Shown piece after piece: positions 1-6,625 of a DNA stretch of 7,951 bases. Under the pieces are notes generated by a model. The model ran no database searches, had not been told where the DNA came from, and saw only the letters and a program-made list of their open reading frames with translations. Each line of letters starts with the position of its first letter. The first letter of the stretch is position 1. Origin of the DNA: an uncultured Clostridia bacterium (GTDB taxonomy: Bacteria > Bacillota > Clostridia > TANB77 > CAG-508). The position numbers and the translations under genes were made by a program. The stretch is taken from assembly GCA_944388635.1 (NCBI GenBank), contig CALXJN010000048.1, positions 1-7,951 on the forward strand, read 5' to 3'.

Positions 1-750
1 CAAACAATTATAGCTGGTATGGGTGAATTACACCTAGATATAATTGTAGACAGATTAAAAAGAGAATTTAAAGTTGAATGTAACGTTGGTAAACCACAAG
101 TTGCATATAAAGAGACAATTAGACAACCAGTAAGAGTAGAAGGAAAATTCATTCGTCAATCTGGTGGACGTGGACAATATGGACACGTATGGCTAGAAAT
201 GGAACCATTAGAGCCAGGTTCAGGAATTCAATTTGAAAGCAAAATCGTTGGTGGTGTTGTTCCAAAAGAATACATCAAACCAGTTGAAGAAGGAATTAGA
301 GAAGCTGCTGAATCAGGAGTTATTGCTGGATATCCAGTTATCGACTTTAAAGCAACATTAGTAGACGGTTCTTACCATGATGTAGACTCTTCAGAAATGG
401 CATTCAAAATAGCTGGTTCAATGGCATTCAAAGAAGGAGCTAAAAAAGGAAAATCAGTTATACTTGAGCCTATTATGAAAGTTGAAGTAACAGTTCCAGA
501 AGAATACATGGGAGACGTTATAGGAGACATTAACTCAAGACGTGGAAGAATGGAAGGAATGGAAGCAAGAAACGGTAGCCAAATAATAAGAGGATTTGTT
601 CCACTTTCAGAAATGTTTGGTTATGCAACAGACTTACGTTCTAAAACACAAGGTAGAGGAACTTATGCAATGGAACCAAGTCATTATGAAGAAGTTCCAA
701 AATCTGTACTTGAGACTATAGTGGCTTCTCGTACCAAAAAAGAGGAGTAA
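1..750 (+). CDS. fusA: Elongation factor G, C-terminal part (5' end outside window)
   Basis: EF-G is the GTPase that drives ribosomal translocation and, with RRF, ribosome recycling in the cytoplasm. The reading frame is open from base 1 and enters as QTIIAGMGELHLDIIVDRLKREF, the conserved end of domain III. The first Met at base 19 lies inside that motif and is not the start. The visible 249 residues then run through domain IV (GGRGQYGHVWLEMEP, then SSEMAFKIAGSMAFKEGAKK) and domain V (PIMKVEVTVPEEYMGDVIGDINSRRGRM, then FVPLSEMFGYATDLRS near the end). The family is about 690 aa, so roughly the last third is present; the GTPase domain is upstream. The frame is intact, uses AGA and CGT for Arg, and has no in-frame CGG. 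The stop TAA (748-750) is the first triplet of a large palindrome. Identification is firm. Confidence 0.97.
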   Translation, partial: QTIIAGMGELHLDIIVDRLKREFKVECNVGKPQVAYKETIRQPVRVEGKFIRQSGGRGQYGHVWLEMEPLEPGSGIQFESKIVGGVVPKEYIKPVEEGIREAAESGVIAGYPVIDFKATLVDGSYHDVDSSEMAFKIAGSMAFKEGAKKGKSVILEPIMKVEVTVPEEYMGDVIGDINSRRGRMEGMEARNGSQIIRGFVPLSEMFGYATDLRSKTQGRGTYAMEPSHYEEVPKSVLETIVASRTKKEE

Positions 751-875
751 TTTGAAAAAATAAACGTCGTCTTGCGTTGTTGCAACGAATTCAAAATCGC
801 ATCAACGTGCAAGAGCACGCCTCAGCGATATTTGAATTCGTGCGCCTAGCAATACTCGTTTCTTTTTCCAAATTA
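748..875. repeat. Long imperfect palindrome after fusA (hairpin element, possibly a dispersed or MITE-like repeat)
   Basis: Outer arms 748-766 and 857-875 are complementary at 17 of 19 positions. Further in, 786-800 (CGAATTCAAAATCGC) pairs with 825-840 (GCGATATTTGAATTCG) with one unpaired base. The centre is a perfect stem-loop, CGTGC-AAGA-GCACG (806-819). A competing small stem is CGTTG-TTG-CAACG (775-787). The left arm begins exactly on the fusA stop codon. The tract is visibly more GC-rich than the spacer that follows it. It has no ordinary short stem plus U-run, so I do not call it an intrinsic terminator, although it could fold the fusA mRNA 3' end. Whether it is a genome-wide repeat cannot be told from one copy. 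Confidence 0.7.
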
Positions 876-904
876 GATATAAATTCGAACAATAATCATC
901 AAAA

Positions 905-943
905 CACTTGCATTTTTTGCAAAAATGTTATAAAATGCAAGTG
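905..943 (+). promoter_or_regulatory. tuf promoter framed by a perfect 12-bp inverted repeat
   Basis: The candidate -35 is TTGCAT (908-913) and the -10 is TAAAAT (931-936), with a 17-nt spacer; TATAAA at 929-934 is an alternative -10 with a 15-nt spacer. CACTTGCATTTT (905-916) is the exact reverse complement of AAAATGCAAGTG (932-943), with 15 bases between, so the symmetry covers both hexamers. The motif TGCA occurs three times (909-912, 918-921, 936-939). Position and spacing support a sigma-A type promoter giving tuf its own transcript, separate from fusA. The palindrome could be an operator. Confidence 0.6.
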
Positions 944-980
944 CTAATGAATTAAGCTATTAAATTTTAAAAATAATATA

Positions 981-999
981 TTAGCTAAAAAATAGCTAA
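981..999 (+). promoter_or_regulatory. Small stem-loop in tuf leader, just before the ribosome binding site
   Basis: TTAGCTA (981-987) and TAGCTAA (993-999) form a 7-bp stem with an AAAAA loop. It ends three bases before the strong Shine-Dalgarno AAAGGAGG (1003-1010), which lies 9 nt from the tuf ATG. The stem leaves the Shine-Dalgarno unpaired, so it may protect the 5' leader or act only structurally. A/T-rich short stems arise easily by chance here. Confidence 0.35.
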
Positions 1000-1019
1000 C
1001 TTAAAGGAGGATTTTAAAA

Positions 1020-2222
1020 ATGGCAAAAGCTAAATTTGAAAGAACAAAACCACACGTTAACATTGGTACAATAGGCCATGTTGACCATGGTAAAACAACA
1101 ACAACAGCTGCTATAACAAAAGTGCTAGGATTAATGGGAAAAGCACAATATACAGCTTATGATCAAATCGACGGAGCACCAGAAGAAAAAGCAAGAGGAA
1201 TCACAATTAACACAGCTCACGTAGAATATGAAACAGATAAGAGACACTATGCACACGTTGACTGCCCAGGTCACGCAGACTATGTAAAGAACATGATTAC
1301 AGGTGCAGCTCAAATGGATGGAGCTATCTTAGTTGTTTCAGCAGCTGATGGACCAATGCCTCAAACAAGAGAGCATATCTTACTTGCTAGACAAGTTGGT
1401 GTTAAATATATCGTTGTATATTTAAACAAATGTGATCAAGTAGATGATCCAGAATTACTAGAATTAGTTGAAATGGAAGTTAGAGACTTACTTTCAAGCT
1501 ATGATTTCCCAGGAGACGAGATTCCAATAATAAAAGGATCTTCATTAAAAGTACTTGAATCTACATCTACAGATCCTAATGCACCAGAATATGCTTGCAT
1601 TAGAGAATTAATGGATGCAGTTGATAGCTATATCCCAACACCAGACAGACCAACCGATCAACCATTCTTAATGCCAGTTGAAGACGTATTCACAATTACA
1701 GGTAGAGGAACAGTTGCAACAGGTAGAGTAGAAAGAGGAGTTGTAAAAGTTGGAGACGAAGTTGAAATAGTTGGACTTTCTCAAGAAAAGAAAAAGACAG
1801 TTGTTACAGGTGTAGAAATGTTTAGAAAATTACTAGACCAAGCTGAAGCTGGAGACAACATCGGTGTTCTTTTAAGAGGAATTCAAAGAAATGAAATTGA
1901 AAGAGGTCAAGTATTAGCAGTACCTGGATCAATTCATCCACATACAAAATTCAAAGCAGAAGTTTACATCCTAACAAAAGAAGAGGGTGGAAGACATACA
2001 CCATTCTTCAATGGATATAGACCACAATTCTATTTCAGAACAACAGACGTTACAGGTGTTATCGATTTACCTGCAGGAACAGAAATGGTTATGCCAGGAG
2101 ACAACGTAACAATGACAATAGAATTAATTACACCTATCGCTATTGAAAAAGGATTAAGATTCGCTATCCGTGAAGGTGGAAGAACTGTAGGTTCAGGAAT
2201 CGTTTCTGAAATAATTGAGTAA
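1020..2222 (+). CDS. tuf: Elongation factor Tu
   Basis: EF-Tu is the GTPase that carries aminoacyl-tRNA to the ribosomal A site. The 400-residue product is complete and of normal family length. The GTPase domain shows G1 GHVDHGKT (19-26), switch I GITINTAH (60-67), G3 DCPGH (81-85) and G4 NKCD (136-139). Beta-barrel domains 2 and 3 follow, with PVEDVFTITGRGTVATGRVERG, GVEMFRK, and the C-terminal GGRHTPFFNGYRPQFYFRTTDVTG and GDNVTM. The ATG is fixed by AAAGGAGG nine bases upstream and by the usual start MAKAKFERTKPHVNIGTIGHVDHGK. It follows fusA, as in the str operon of many bacteria, but here after a 269-base spacer with its own promoter and before a terminator. The frame is intact and has no in-frame CGG. 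Confidence 0.99.
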   Translation: MAKAKFERTKPHVNIGTIGHVDHGKTTTTAAITKVLGLMGKAQYTAYDQIDGAPEEKARGITINTAHVEYETDKRHYAHVDCPGHADYVKNMITGAAQMDGAILVVSAADGPMPQTREHILLARQVGVKYIVVYLNKCDQVDDPELLELVEMEVRDLLSSYDFPGDEIPIIKGSSLKVLESTSTDPNAPEYACIRELMDAVDSYIPTPDRPTDQPFLMPVEDVFTITGRGTVATGRVERGVVKVGDEVEIVGLSQEKKKTVVTGVEMFRKLLDQAEAGDNIGVLLRGIQRNEIERGQVLAVPGSIHPHTKFKAEVYILTKEEGGRHTPFFNGYRPQFYFRTTDVTGVIDLPAGTEMVMPGDNVTMTIELITPIAIEKGLRFAIREGGRTVGSGIVSEIIE

Positions 2223-2245
2223 TAATTGAAATAAATTATTATATA

Positions 2246-2272
2246 AAAAGGCCGCACCTTGTGCGGTCTTTT
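2246..2272 (+). terminator. Intrinsic terminator of tuf
   Basis: The stem GGCCGCAC (2250-2257) pairs with GTGCGGTC (2261-2268), including one G-U pair, around a CTT loop. A-T pairs extend it at the base (AAAA with TTTT), and the U-run CTTTT follows. It begins 24 bases after the tuf stop codon. This ends the tuf transcript and separates it from plsX. Confidence 0.9.
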
Positions 2273-2321
2273 AGTACTTCTAAAACTTAATTAAAATTAA
2301 ATGAAAAATTTCATAAAAATA

Positions 2322-2350
2322 TTGCTTTTTTCAAAAAATAATAATAAAAT
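2322..2350 (+). promoter_or_regulatory. Candidate plsX promoter
   Basis: TTGCTT (2322-2327) and TAAAAT (2345-2350) are separated by exactly 17 bases in the 193-base spacer between the tuf terminator and plsX. A second -10-like TATAAT (2376-2381) lies nearer the gene but lacks a recognisable -35 at 16-18 bases. The spacer is otherwise almost pure A/T, where such hexamers arise by chance, so confidence is moderate. Confidence 0.5.
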
Positions 2351-2415
2351 TAAGAAGAATAAAATAACTATAAACTATAATATTAGTATTTAGAAACGAG
2401 GGGAAACTTTAAATT

Positions 2416-3448
2416 ATGGTAATATTAGTAGATGCAATGGGAGGAGATAATGCCCCAGATGCAGTAATAAAAGGAGCAGTAAAAGCAGCACCAGAAGTAC
2501 ATGCAGATATACTTCTAGTTGGAAATGAAGAAATTATAAACAAAAAAGTAAAAGAATTTTATGGAAAAGATAAAATCGAAGATATGGCAAGTAATATAAA
2601 AATACATAATACAACAGAAGTAATAGAGATGGAAGATACACCAACAGTTGCAATTAAACACAAAAAAGATTCATCAATGGTTGTAGGTTTTAATCTTTTA
2701 AAAGAAGGAAAAGGAGATGTATTTATATCTGCTGGAAATTCAGGAGCATTACTTACTCGGAGCAACACTTCTTGTTGGAAGAATAAAAGGAATAGATAGA
2801 CCAGCTCTTGCCGGTATACTCCCAGCGTATAAAAGCAGATTATTATTAATAGATTCTGGTTCAAATACAAATTGTAAGCCAATAAACCTTCTCCAATTTG
2901 CGCAAATGTCTAGTATATATTTAAAAAATACATATAAAATAGATAAACCAGCAATAGGCTTACTTAATATTGGAACAGAAGAAACAAAGGGAAATGAGCT
3001 TACAAAAGAAGCTTATAAATTATTAAAAGAAAATGCCGAAAGTTTAGATATAAACTTTGTTGGAAATGTTGAAGGAAGGGATGCATTTTCAGGGCAAATA
3101 CATGCATTAGTAACAGACGGATTTACTGGTAATGTATTTTTAAAAGCAGTAGAAGGATTAGGCAAATTTGTAAAAAAATCATTAACAGAAAGCTTAAAGA
3201 AAAATATATTTTCAATAATAGGAGCCATACCATGTATGCCAGCAATAAAGAGATTTGCCAAAACAATGGATTATAAAGAATATGGCGGAGCTTTATTCTT
3301 AGGAGTAAAGAAACCTGTCGTAAAAGCGCATGGCAGTAGTGATGAATATTTATTCTATTTTACAATAAAACAGGCAGAAGAATTTGTAAAAAACAAAGCT
3401 GTTGATAAAATGATAGAAGAATTTGAAAAATTACAAAAAAAAGCTTGA
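2416..3448 (+). CDS. plsX: Phosphate acyltransferase PlsX, read through a +1 frameshift
   Basis: PlsX converts acyl-ACP and phosphate to acyl-phosphate, the donor that PlsY uses to acylate glycerol-3-phosphate. It is a peripheral membrane enzyme at the start of phospholipid synthesis. The first frame begins MVILVDAMGGDNAP, the family N-terminus, after a modest GAGGGG (2398-2403) 12 bases upstream, and runs to SAGNSGALLT (about residue 114). One extra base, C2758 within ACT-CGG-A, then breaks the frame; staying in frame gives a 127-residue product ending at TAG 2797-2799. Skipping the C continues as GATLLVGRIKGIDRPALA and on through NLLQFAQ, GTEETKGNEL, VEGRDAFSG, VTDGFTGNV and the C-terminal YGGALFLGVKKPVVKAHGSSD. 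The joined product is 343 aa, the normal length. Both halves are well conserved with no other lesion, so this does not look like a decaying gene. Alternatives are a sequencing error or a recent null mutation. plsX next to acpP is the common arrangement. Confidence 0.9.
2755..2761 (+). other. Putative +1 frameshift site in plsX (ACT-C-GGA)
   Basis: In the incoming frame the codons are ACT (Thr) then CGG (Arg). Family conservation requires the next codon to be GGA (Gly, 2759-2761), obtained by skipping C2758. The extra base is not in a homopolymer. A Shine-Dalgarno-like AGGAG (2742-2746) lies 11 bases upstream of the CGG, further than the spacing in the classic prfB (RF2) +1 site, so its relevance is doubtful. 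The frame change is directly visible; the programmed mechanism is inference. Confidence 0.6.
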
Positions 3449-3473
3449 CAAATTAATTAATATATAATAATGT
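3445..3473 (+). promoter_or_regulatory. Candidate acpP promoter overlapping the plsX stop codon
   Basis: A consensus -35 TTGACA (3445-3450) contains the plsX stop TGA (3446-3448). At a 17-base spacing the -10 would be TAATGT (3468-3473). The better -10, TATAAT (3463-3468), is only 12 bases away, too close for normal sigma-A pairing. acpP may therefore be transcribed both from plsX and from this site, which would suit the high demand for ACP. Confidence 0.45.
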
Positions 3474-3516
3474 TAATCTAAACAAAATAATGTTAAAAAT
3501 AAGGGAGGTTTAATAA

Positions 3517-3756
3517 ATGAGTACAGATGAAATTTTTGATAAAGTAAAAGAAATAATTGTAGAACAACTTAATGTTGCTGACAATACAGTTACTTTAGAA
3601 GCATCTTTCATAGACGATTTAGGAGCTGATTCACTAGATATAGTAGAATTAATAATGGCACTAGAAGAAGAATTCGATATGGAAATTCCAGATAGCGATG
3701 CTGAAAAAATCGTTACAGTAAATGATGTAGTTGAATATATCAAAAATAATCAATAA
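3517..3756 (+). CDS. acpP: Acyl carrier protein
   Basis: This small acidic cytoplasmic protein carries growing fatty acyl chains on a 4'-phosphopantetheine arm and supplies acyl-ACP to PlsX. The 79-residue product has the family's four-helix pattern and the attachment motif DDLGADSLDIVELIMALEEE, with Ser39 as the modified residue. Helix III follows as FDMEIPDSDAEKIVTVNDVVEYI. The start is set by AAGGGAGG (3501-3508), eight bases before the ATG. It lies 68 bases after plsX, in keeping with the frequent plsX-acpP pairing, and is followed by its own terminator. rnc, which often follows acpP in Bacillota, is absent here. Identification is firm. Confidence 0.98.
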   Translation: MSTDEIFDKVKEIIVEQLNVADNTVTLEASFIDDLGADSLDIVELIMALEEEFDMEIPDSDAEKIVTVNDVVEYIKNNQ

Positions 3757-3760
3757 AAAT

Positions 3761-3785
3761 GTCCTCCTAAAAAGGAGGATTTTTT
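3761..3785 (+). terminator. Intrinsic terminator of acpP
   Basis: TCCTCCT (3762-3768) pairs with AGGAGGA (3773-3779) around an AAAA loop, extended by a G-U pair and followed by six T (3780-3785). It begins five bases after the acpP stop. The 3' arm reads as a Shine-Dalgarno and the 5' arm as its complement, but the U-run and position fit termination best. Confidence 0.88.
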
Positions 3786-3796
3786 ATGCCCTTTAC

Positions 3797-3826
3797 TTGA
3801 CCAAATATATTTTATTGTTATATAAT
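3797..3826 (+). promoter_or_regulatory. adhE promoter
   Basis: TTGACC (3797-3802) and a perfect TATAAT (3821-3826) have an 18-base spacer. They sit just after the acpP terminator and about 64 bases before the adhE ATG. This is the best-matching promoter in the window and fits strong expression of a fermentation enzyme. I see no clear palindrome that would mark a Rex-type redox operator in the leader. Confidence 0.65.
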
Positions 3827-3889
3827 AACTACATGAATTAATACATAAAAAGTTCATATACTAAATAAAAAGTCAAAGGAGGCTAATTT

Positions 3890-6491
3890 ATGGCAAAAGA
3901 AATTACACAGGAAGAAGAAAAAGAAATAAAGGATATGATAGATGATTTAATTAAAAGAGCAAAAATCGCATCACAAGAATATATGAAATTAGATCAAGAG
4001 ACAGTAGATAATATTACTAAAAAAATGGCTATGGCAGGACTTGAAAATCATATGAGACTTGCAAAAATGGCTGTGGAAGAAACTAAAAGGGGGATATACG
4101 AAGATAAGATAACAAAGAATATGTTTGCATCTGAATATGTATATCACAGTATAAAATATGATAAAACAGTAGGAGTTATTAGAGATAATGAAGAAGAAGG
4201 ATACGAAGAGATTGCAGAACCAATAGGAATTATTGCGGGTGTAACACCTGTAACAAACCCAACATCAACAACGATGTTTAAATCAATTATTGCAGCAAAA
4301 ACAAGAAACGTAATAATCTTTGGATTCCATCCATCAGCACAAAAATGCAGTAGTGAAACTGCAAGAATTTTAAGAGATGCAGCAATAGAAGCAGGAGCAC
4401 CTAAAGATTGTATATTATGGATAGAAAAACCTTCTGTACATGCAACATCAGCTTTAATGAATCATCCAGATGTAAATTTAATACTTGCAACAGGTGGTAC
4501 AGGAATGGTAAAAGCAGCATATTCATGTGGAAAACCAGCACTAGGTGTAGGACCACGGAAATGTGCCTTGCTATATAGATAAAACAGCAAAATTAAAAAC
4601 AGCAGTTACAGACTTAGTTCTTTCAAAATCATTTGATAATGGAATGATTTGTGCATCAGAGCAAGCTGTAATTGTAGATAAAGAAATATCAAAAGAATTT
4701 GAAAAATTGATGAAAGAATCAAGTTGCTACTTTGTAAATAAAGCAGAGACTGAAAAATTAGAAAAAGCAATGTTTGAAAATGGAAAACTAAAATCAGAAA
4801 TAGCAGGGCAAAGTCCATATGCTATTGCAAAGCTTGCAGGAATTGATATACCGGAAAAAACAAAAGTAATAGTTGTGCCTCAAACAGGAGTAGGAGAGGG
4901 ATATCCATTTTCTAAAGAAAAATTAAGTCCTGTACTTGCATATTATATAGTGCCAAATTCAGAAAAGGGAATAGAAACAGCAGAGAAATTGCTAGAATAC
5001 GGAGGACTTGGACATTCAGCTGTAATACATTCAGAAGACCAAGAAACAATAAGCAAATTCTCAAACACAGTTAAAGTAGGAAGAATAATTGTAAATTCTC
5101 CTTCAACTCATGGAGCAATTGGAGATATATATAATACAAATATGCCTTCATTAACACTTGGATGTGGTACATTTGGAGGAAATTCTACAACAGCAAATGT
5201 ATCATCAGTTAACTTAATAAATATAAAAAGAGTTGCAAAAAGGAGAGTAAATATGCAATGGTTTAAAATACCTGAAAAAATATATTTTGAGGCAGGTTCA
5301 ATTGGTTACTTAGAGAAAATGCCAGATATAACGAGAGCGTTTATAGTTACAGATGAATCAATGGTAAAACTTGGCTATGTTGATAAAATATTATATCATT
5401 TAAGAAAAAGAAGACAATATGTACATTCAGAAATATTTGCAGAGGTAGAACCAGATCCTTCATTTGATACAATAAAAAAAGGTGTAGAAGCAATGAATAG
5501 ATTTAATCCAGATGTAATAATTGCAATCGGTGGAGGAAGCCCAATGGATGCAGCAAAAGGAATGTGGCTATTTTATGAACATCCAGACGCAGACGTAGAA
5601 GGATTAAAACTTAAATTTATGGATATAAGGAAACGTACCTATAAATTCCCAAAACTTGGAGAAAAAGCAAAAATGGTAGCAATACCTACAACATCAGGAA
5701 CAGGCTCAGAAGTAACATCATTTGCAGTTATCACAGACAAAAAGAAAAATATAAAATATCCACTTGCAGACTATGAATTAACACCAGATATTGCAATAAT
5801 CGATCCAGACTTAGTTATGTCTTTACCAAAGAAAATTACAGCAGATACAGGTATGGATGTATTAACACATGCGATAGAAAGTTATGTATCAAATATGGCA
5901 TCTGATTATACAGACGGCTTAGCAGAAAAAGCAGTAGAGCTTGTGCATAATTATTTATTAAAAGCTTATGAGGACGGAAGTAATAAAGAAGCACGTGAAA
6001 AAATGCATAATGCAAGTTGTATAGCTGGTATGGCATTTACAAATGCATTTTTAGGCATAAATCACTCACTTGCACATAAACTTGGTGGAGAATTCCATAT
6101 AGCACATGGTAGAGCAAATGCGATTTTACTTCCATATGTTATAAAATATAACAGTACAGAACCAACAAAATTTGTTTCGTTCCCAAAATATGAATATTTT
6201 ATTGCAGATAAGAAGTACGCAAATCTTGCAAAAAGACTTGGATTGAAAGCTGGAACAACAGAGGAAGGTGTAAATTCATTAATAAATGCAATTAAAGAAA
6301 TGAATAAAAAATTATCAATACCAAGCACATTGAAAGAAGAAGGAGTAGATGAAAAAGAATTTTTAGCAAAATTAGATGATTTAGCAGAAAAAGCATTTGA
6401 AGACCAATGTACAACAGCAAATCCAAGACTTCCATTAGTTACAGAATTAAAACAAATATTACTTGATGCGTATTATGGAAAAAATGAATAA
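3890..6491 (+). CDS. adhE: Bifunctional acetaldehyde/alcohol dehydrogenase AdhE, read through a +1 frameshift
   Basis: AdhE reduces acetyl-CoA to acetaldehyde and then ethanol, regenerating NAD+ in fermentation; it usually forms cytoplasmic filaments (spirosomes). The start ATG has AAAGGAGG (3875-3882) seven bases upstream. The first frame covers the aldehyde dehydrogenase N-terminus through EPIGIIAGVTPVTNPTSTT, ATGGTGMVKAAYSCGKPALGVGP. One extra base, C4556, then breaks it; unshifted translation stops at 4580-4582 after 230 residues, before the active site. Skipping the C gives GNVPCYIDKTA, then FDNGMICASEQ with catalytic Cys at about 254. The C-terminal iron-type alcohol dehydrogenase begins near residue 455 (MQWFKIPEKIYF) and has GGGSPMDAAK (547-556) for NAD binding and the probable metal ligands Asp and His of DTGMDVLTHAIE, GINHSLAHKLGG and HIAHGRANAILLP. 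The total of 866 aa is normal for the family. Apart from the shift there is no lesion. A pipeline would call two genes or a pseudogene. Confidence 0.92.
4553..4559 (+). other. Putative +1 frameshift site in adhE (CCA-C-GGA)
   Basis: The incoming frame reads GGA CCA CGG; conservation (GVGPGNVPCYID) requires GGA (Gly, 4557-4559) right after CCA (Pro), so C4556 must be skipped. The same C-GGA arrangement occurs in plsX at 2758-2761. The codon before CGG differs (CCA here, ACT there), and neither tRNA would re-pair well after slipping one base. This argues for out-of-frame entry of tRNA-Gly, or a four-base codon CGGA, rather than P-site slippage. A weak Shine-Dalgarno-like TAGGA (4548-4552) lies immediately upstream. 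The mechanism is inferred. Confidence 0.6.
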
Positions 6492-6510
6492 TTATAAATG
6501 AAAATATTAA

Positions 6511-6547
6511 AAAAAATGAGATAGCAAACTTTACTATCTCATTTTTT
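6511..6547. terminator. Bidirectional intrinsic terminator between adhE and purA
   Basis: AAAAAATGAGATAG (6511-6524) and CTATCTCATTTTTT (6534-6547) form a perfect 14-bp stem with a 9-base loop. Reading either strand, the stem ends in a U-run (six T on +, eight T on -), so it can stop both adhE and the convergent purA transcript. It starts 20 bases after the adhE stop. Confidence 0.9.
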
Positions 6548-6555
6548 CTATACAA

Positions 6556-6606
6556 CAAGGTTAATTTTCCTTGGGCTGTGCGTATTTGCAAAGCAAAACG
6601 CACACC
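6556..6606. repeat. Hairpin cluster downstream of purA
   Basis: CAAGG (6556-6560) pairs with CCTTG (6569-6573). Next comes a longer hairpin: TGTGCGT (6577-6583) pairs with ACGCACA (6598-6604), and inside it TTTGC (6585-6589) pairs with GCAAA (6593-6597) around AAA, with A6584 bulged. The 7+5-bp stem lacks a U-run. It could stabilise the purA mRNA 3' end before the terminator, or be part of an intergenic repeat. A nearby AATTCAAAT also occurs in the palindrome after fusA, too little to prove kinship. Confidence 0.5.
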
Positions 6607-6625
6607 TTTCTTATAGAATTCAAAT

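Noticed and set aside
1131..1313. Antisense open frames inside tuf, plsX, acpP, adhE and purA
   Set aside because: They lack ribosome binding sites and recognisable protein features, and they lie opposite strongly conserved coding sequence in an AT-rich genome where such shadows are common.
2742..2746. AGGAG upstream of the plsX break as a frameshift-stimulating Shine-Dalgarno
   Set aside because: Its 11-base distance from the CGG does not match the close spacing of the prfB +1 site, and adhE has no equivalent element at that distance.
2717..3448. Second half of plsX as a separate gene starting at ATG 2717
   Set aside because: The first residues (MYLYLLEIQEHYL) are an out-of-frame reading of the conserved DVFISAGNSGALL coding segment, and PlsX homology in this frame begins only at GGA 2759.
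3463..3468. TATAAT paired with TTGACA (3445-3450) as a consensus acpP promoter
   Set aside because: The 12-base spacer is too short for a sigma-A promoter; a weaker -10 at 17 bases is listed instead.
3773..3800. Tiny leader ORF: AGGAGG, then ATG CCC TTT ACT TGA before adhE
   Set aside because: The Shine-Dalgarno is the 3' arm of the acpP terminator, the ORF has four codons, and it lies upstream of the adhE transcript start predicted from the promoter.
4563..6491. Downstream half of adhE as an independent gene starting at GTG 4563
   Set aside because: GTG 4563 codes the conserved Val of GNVPCYID, no ribosome binding site precedes it, and the protein would begin in the middle of the aldehyde dehydrogenase fold.
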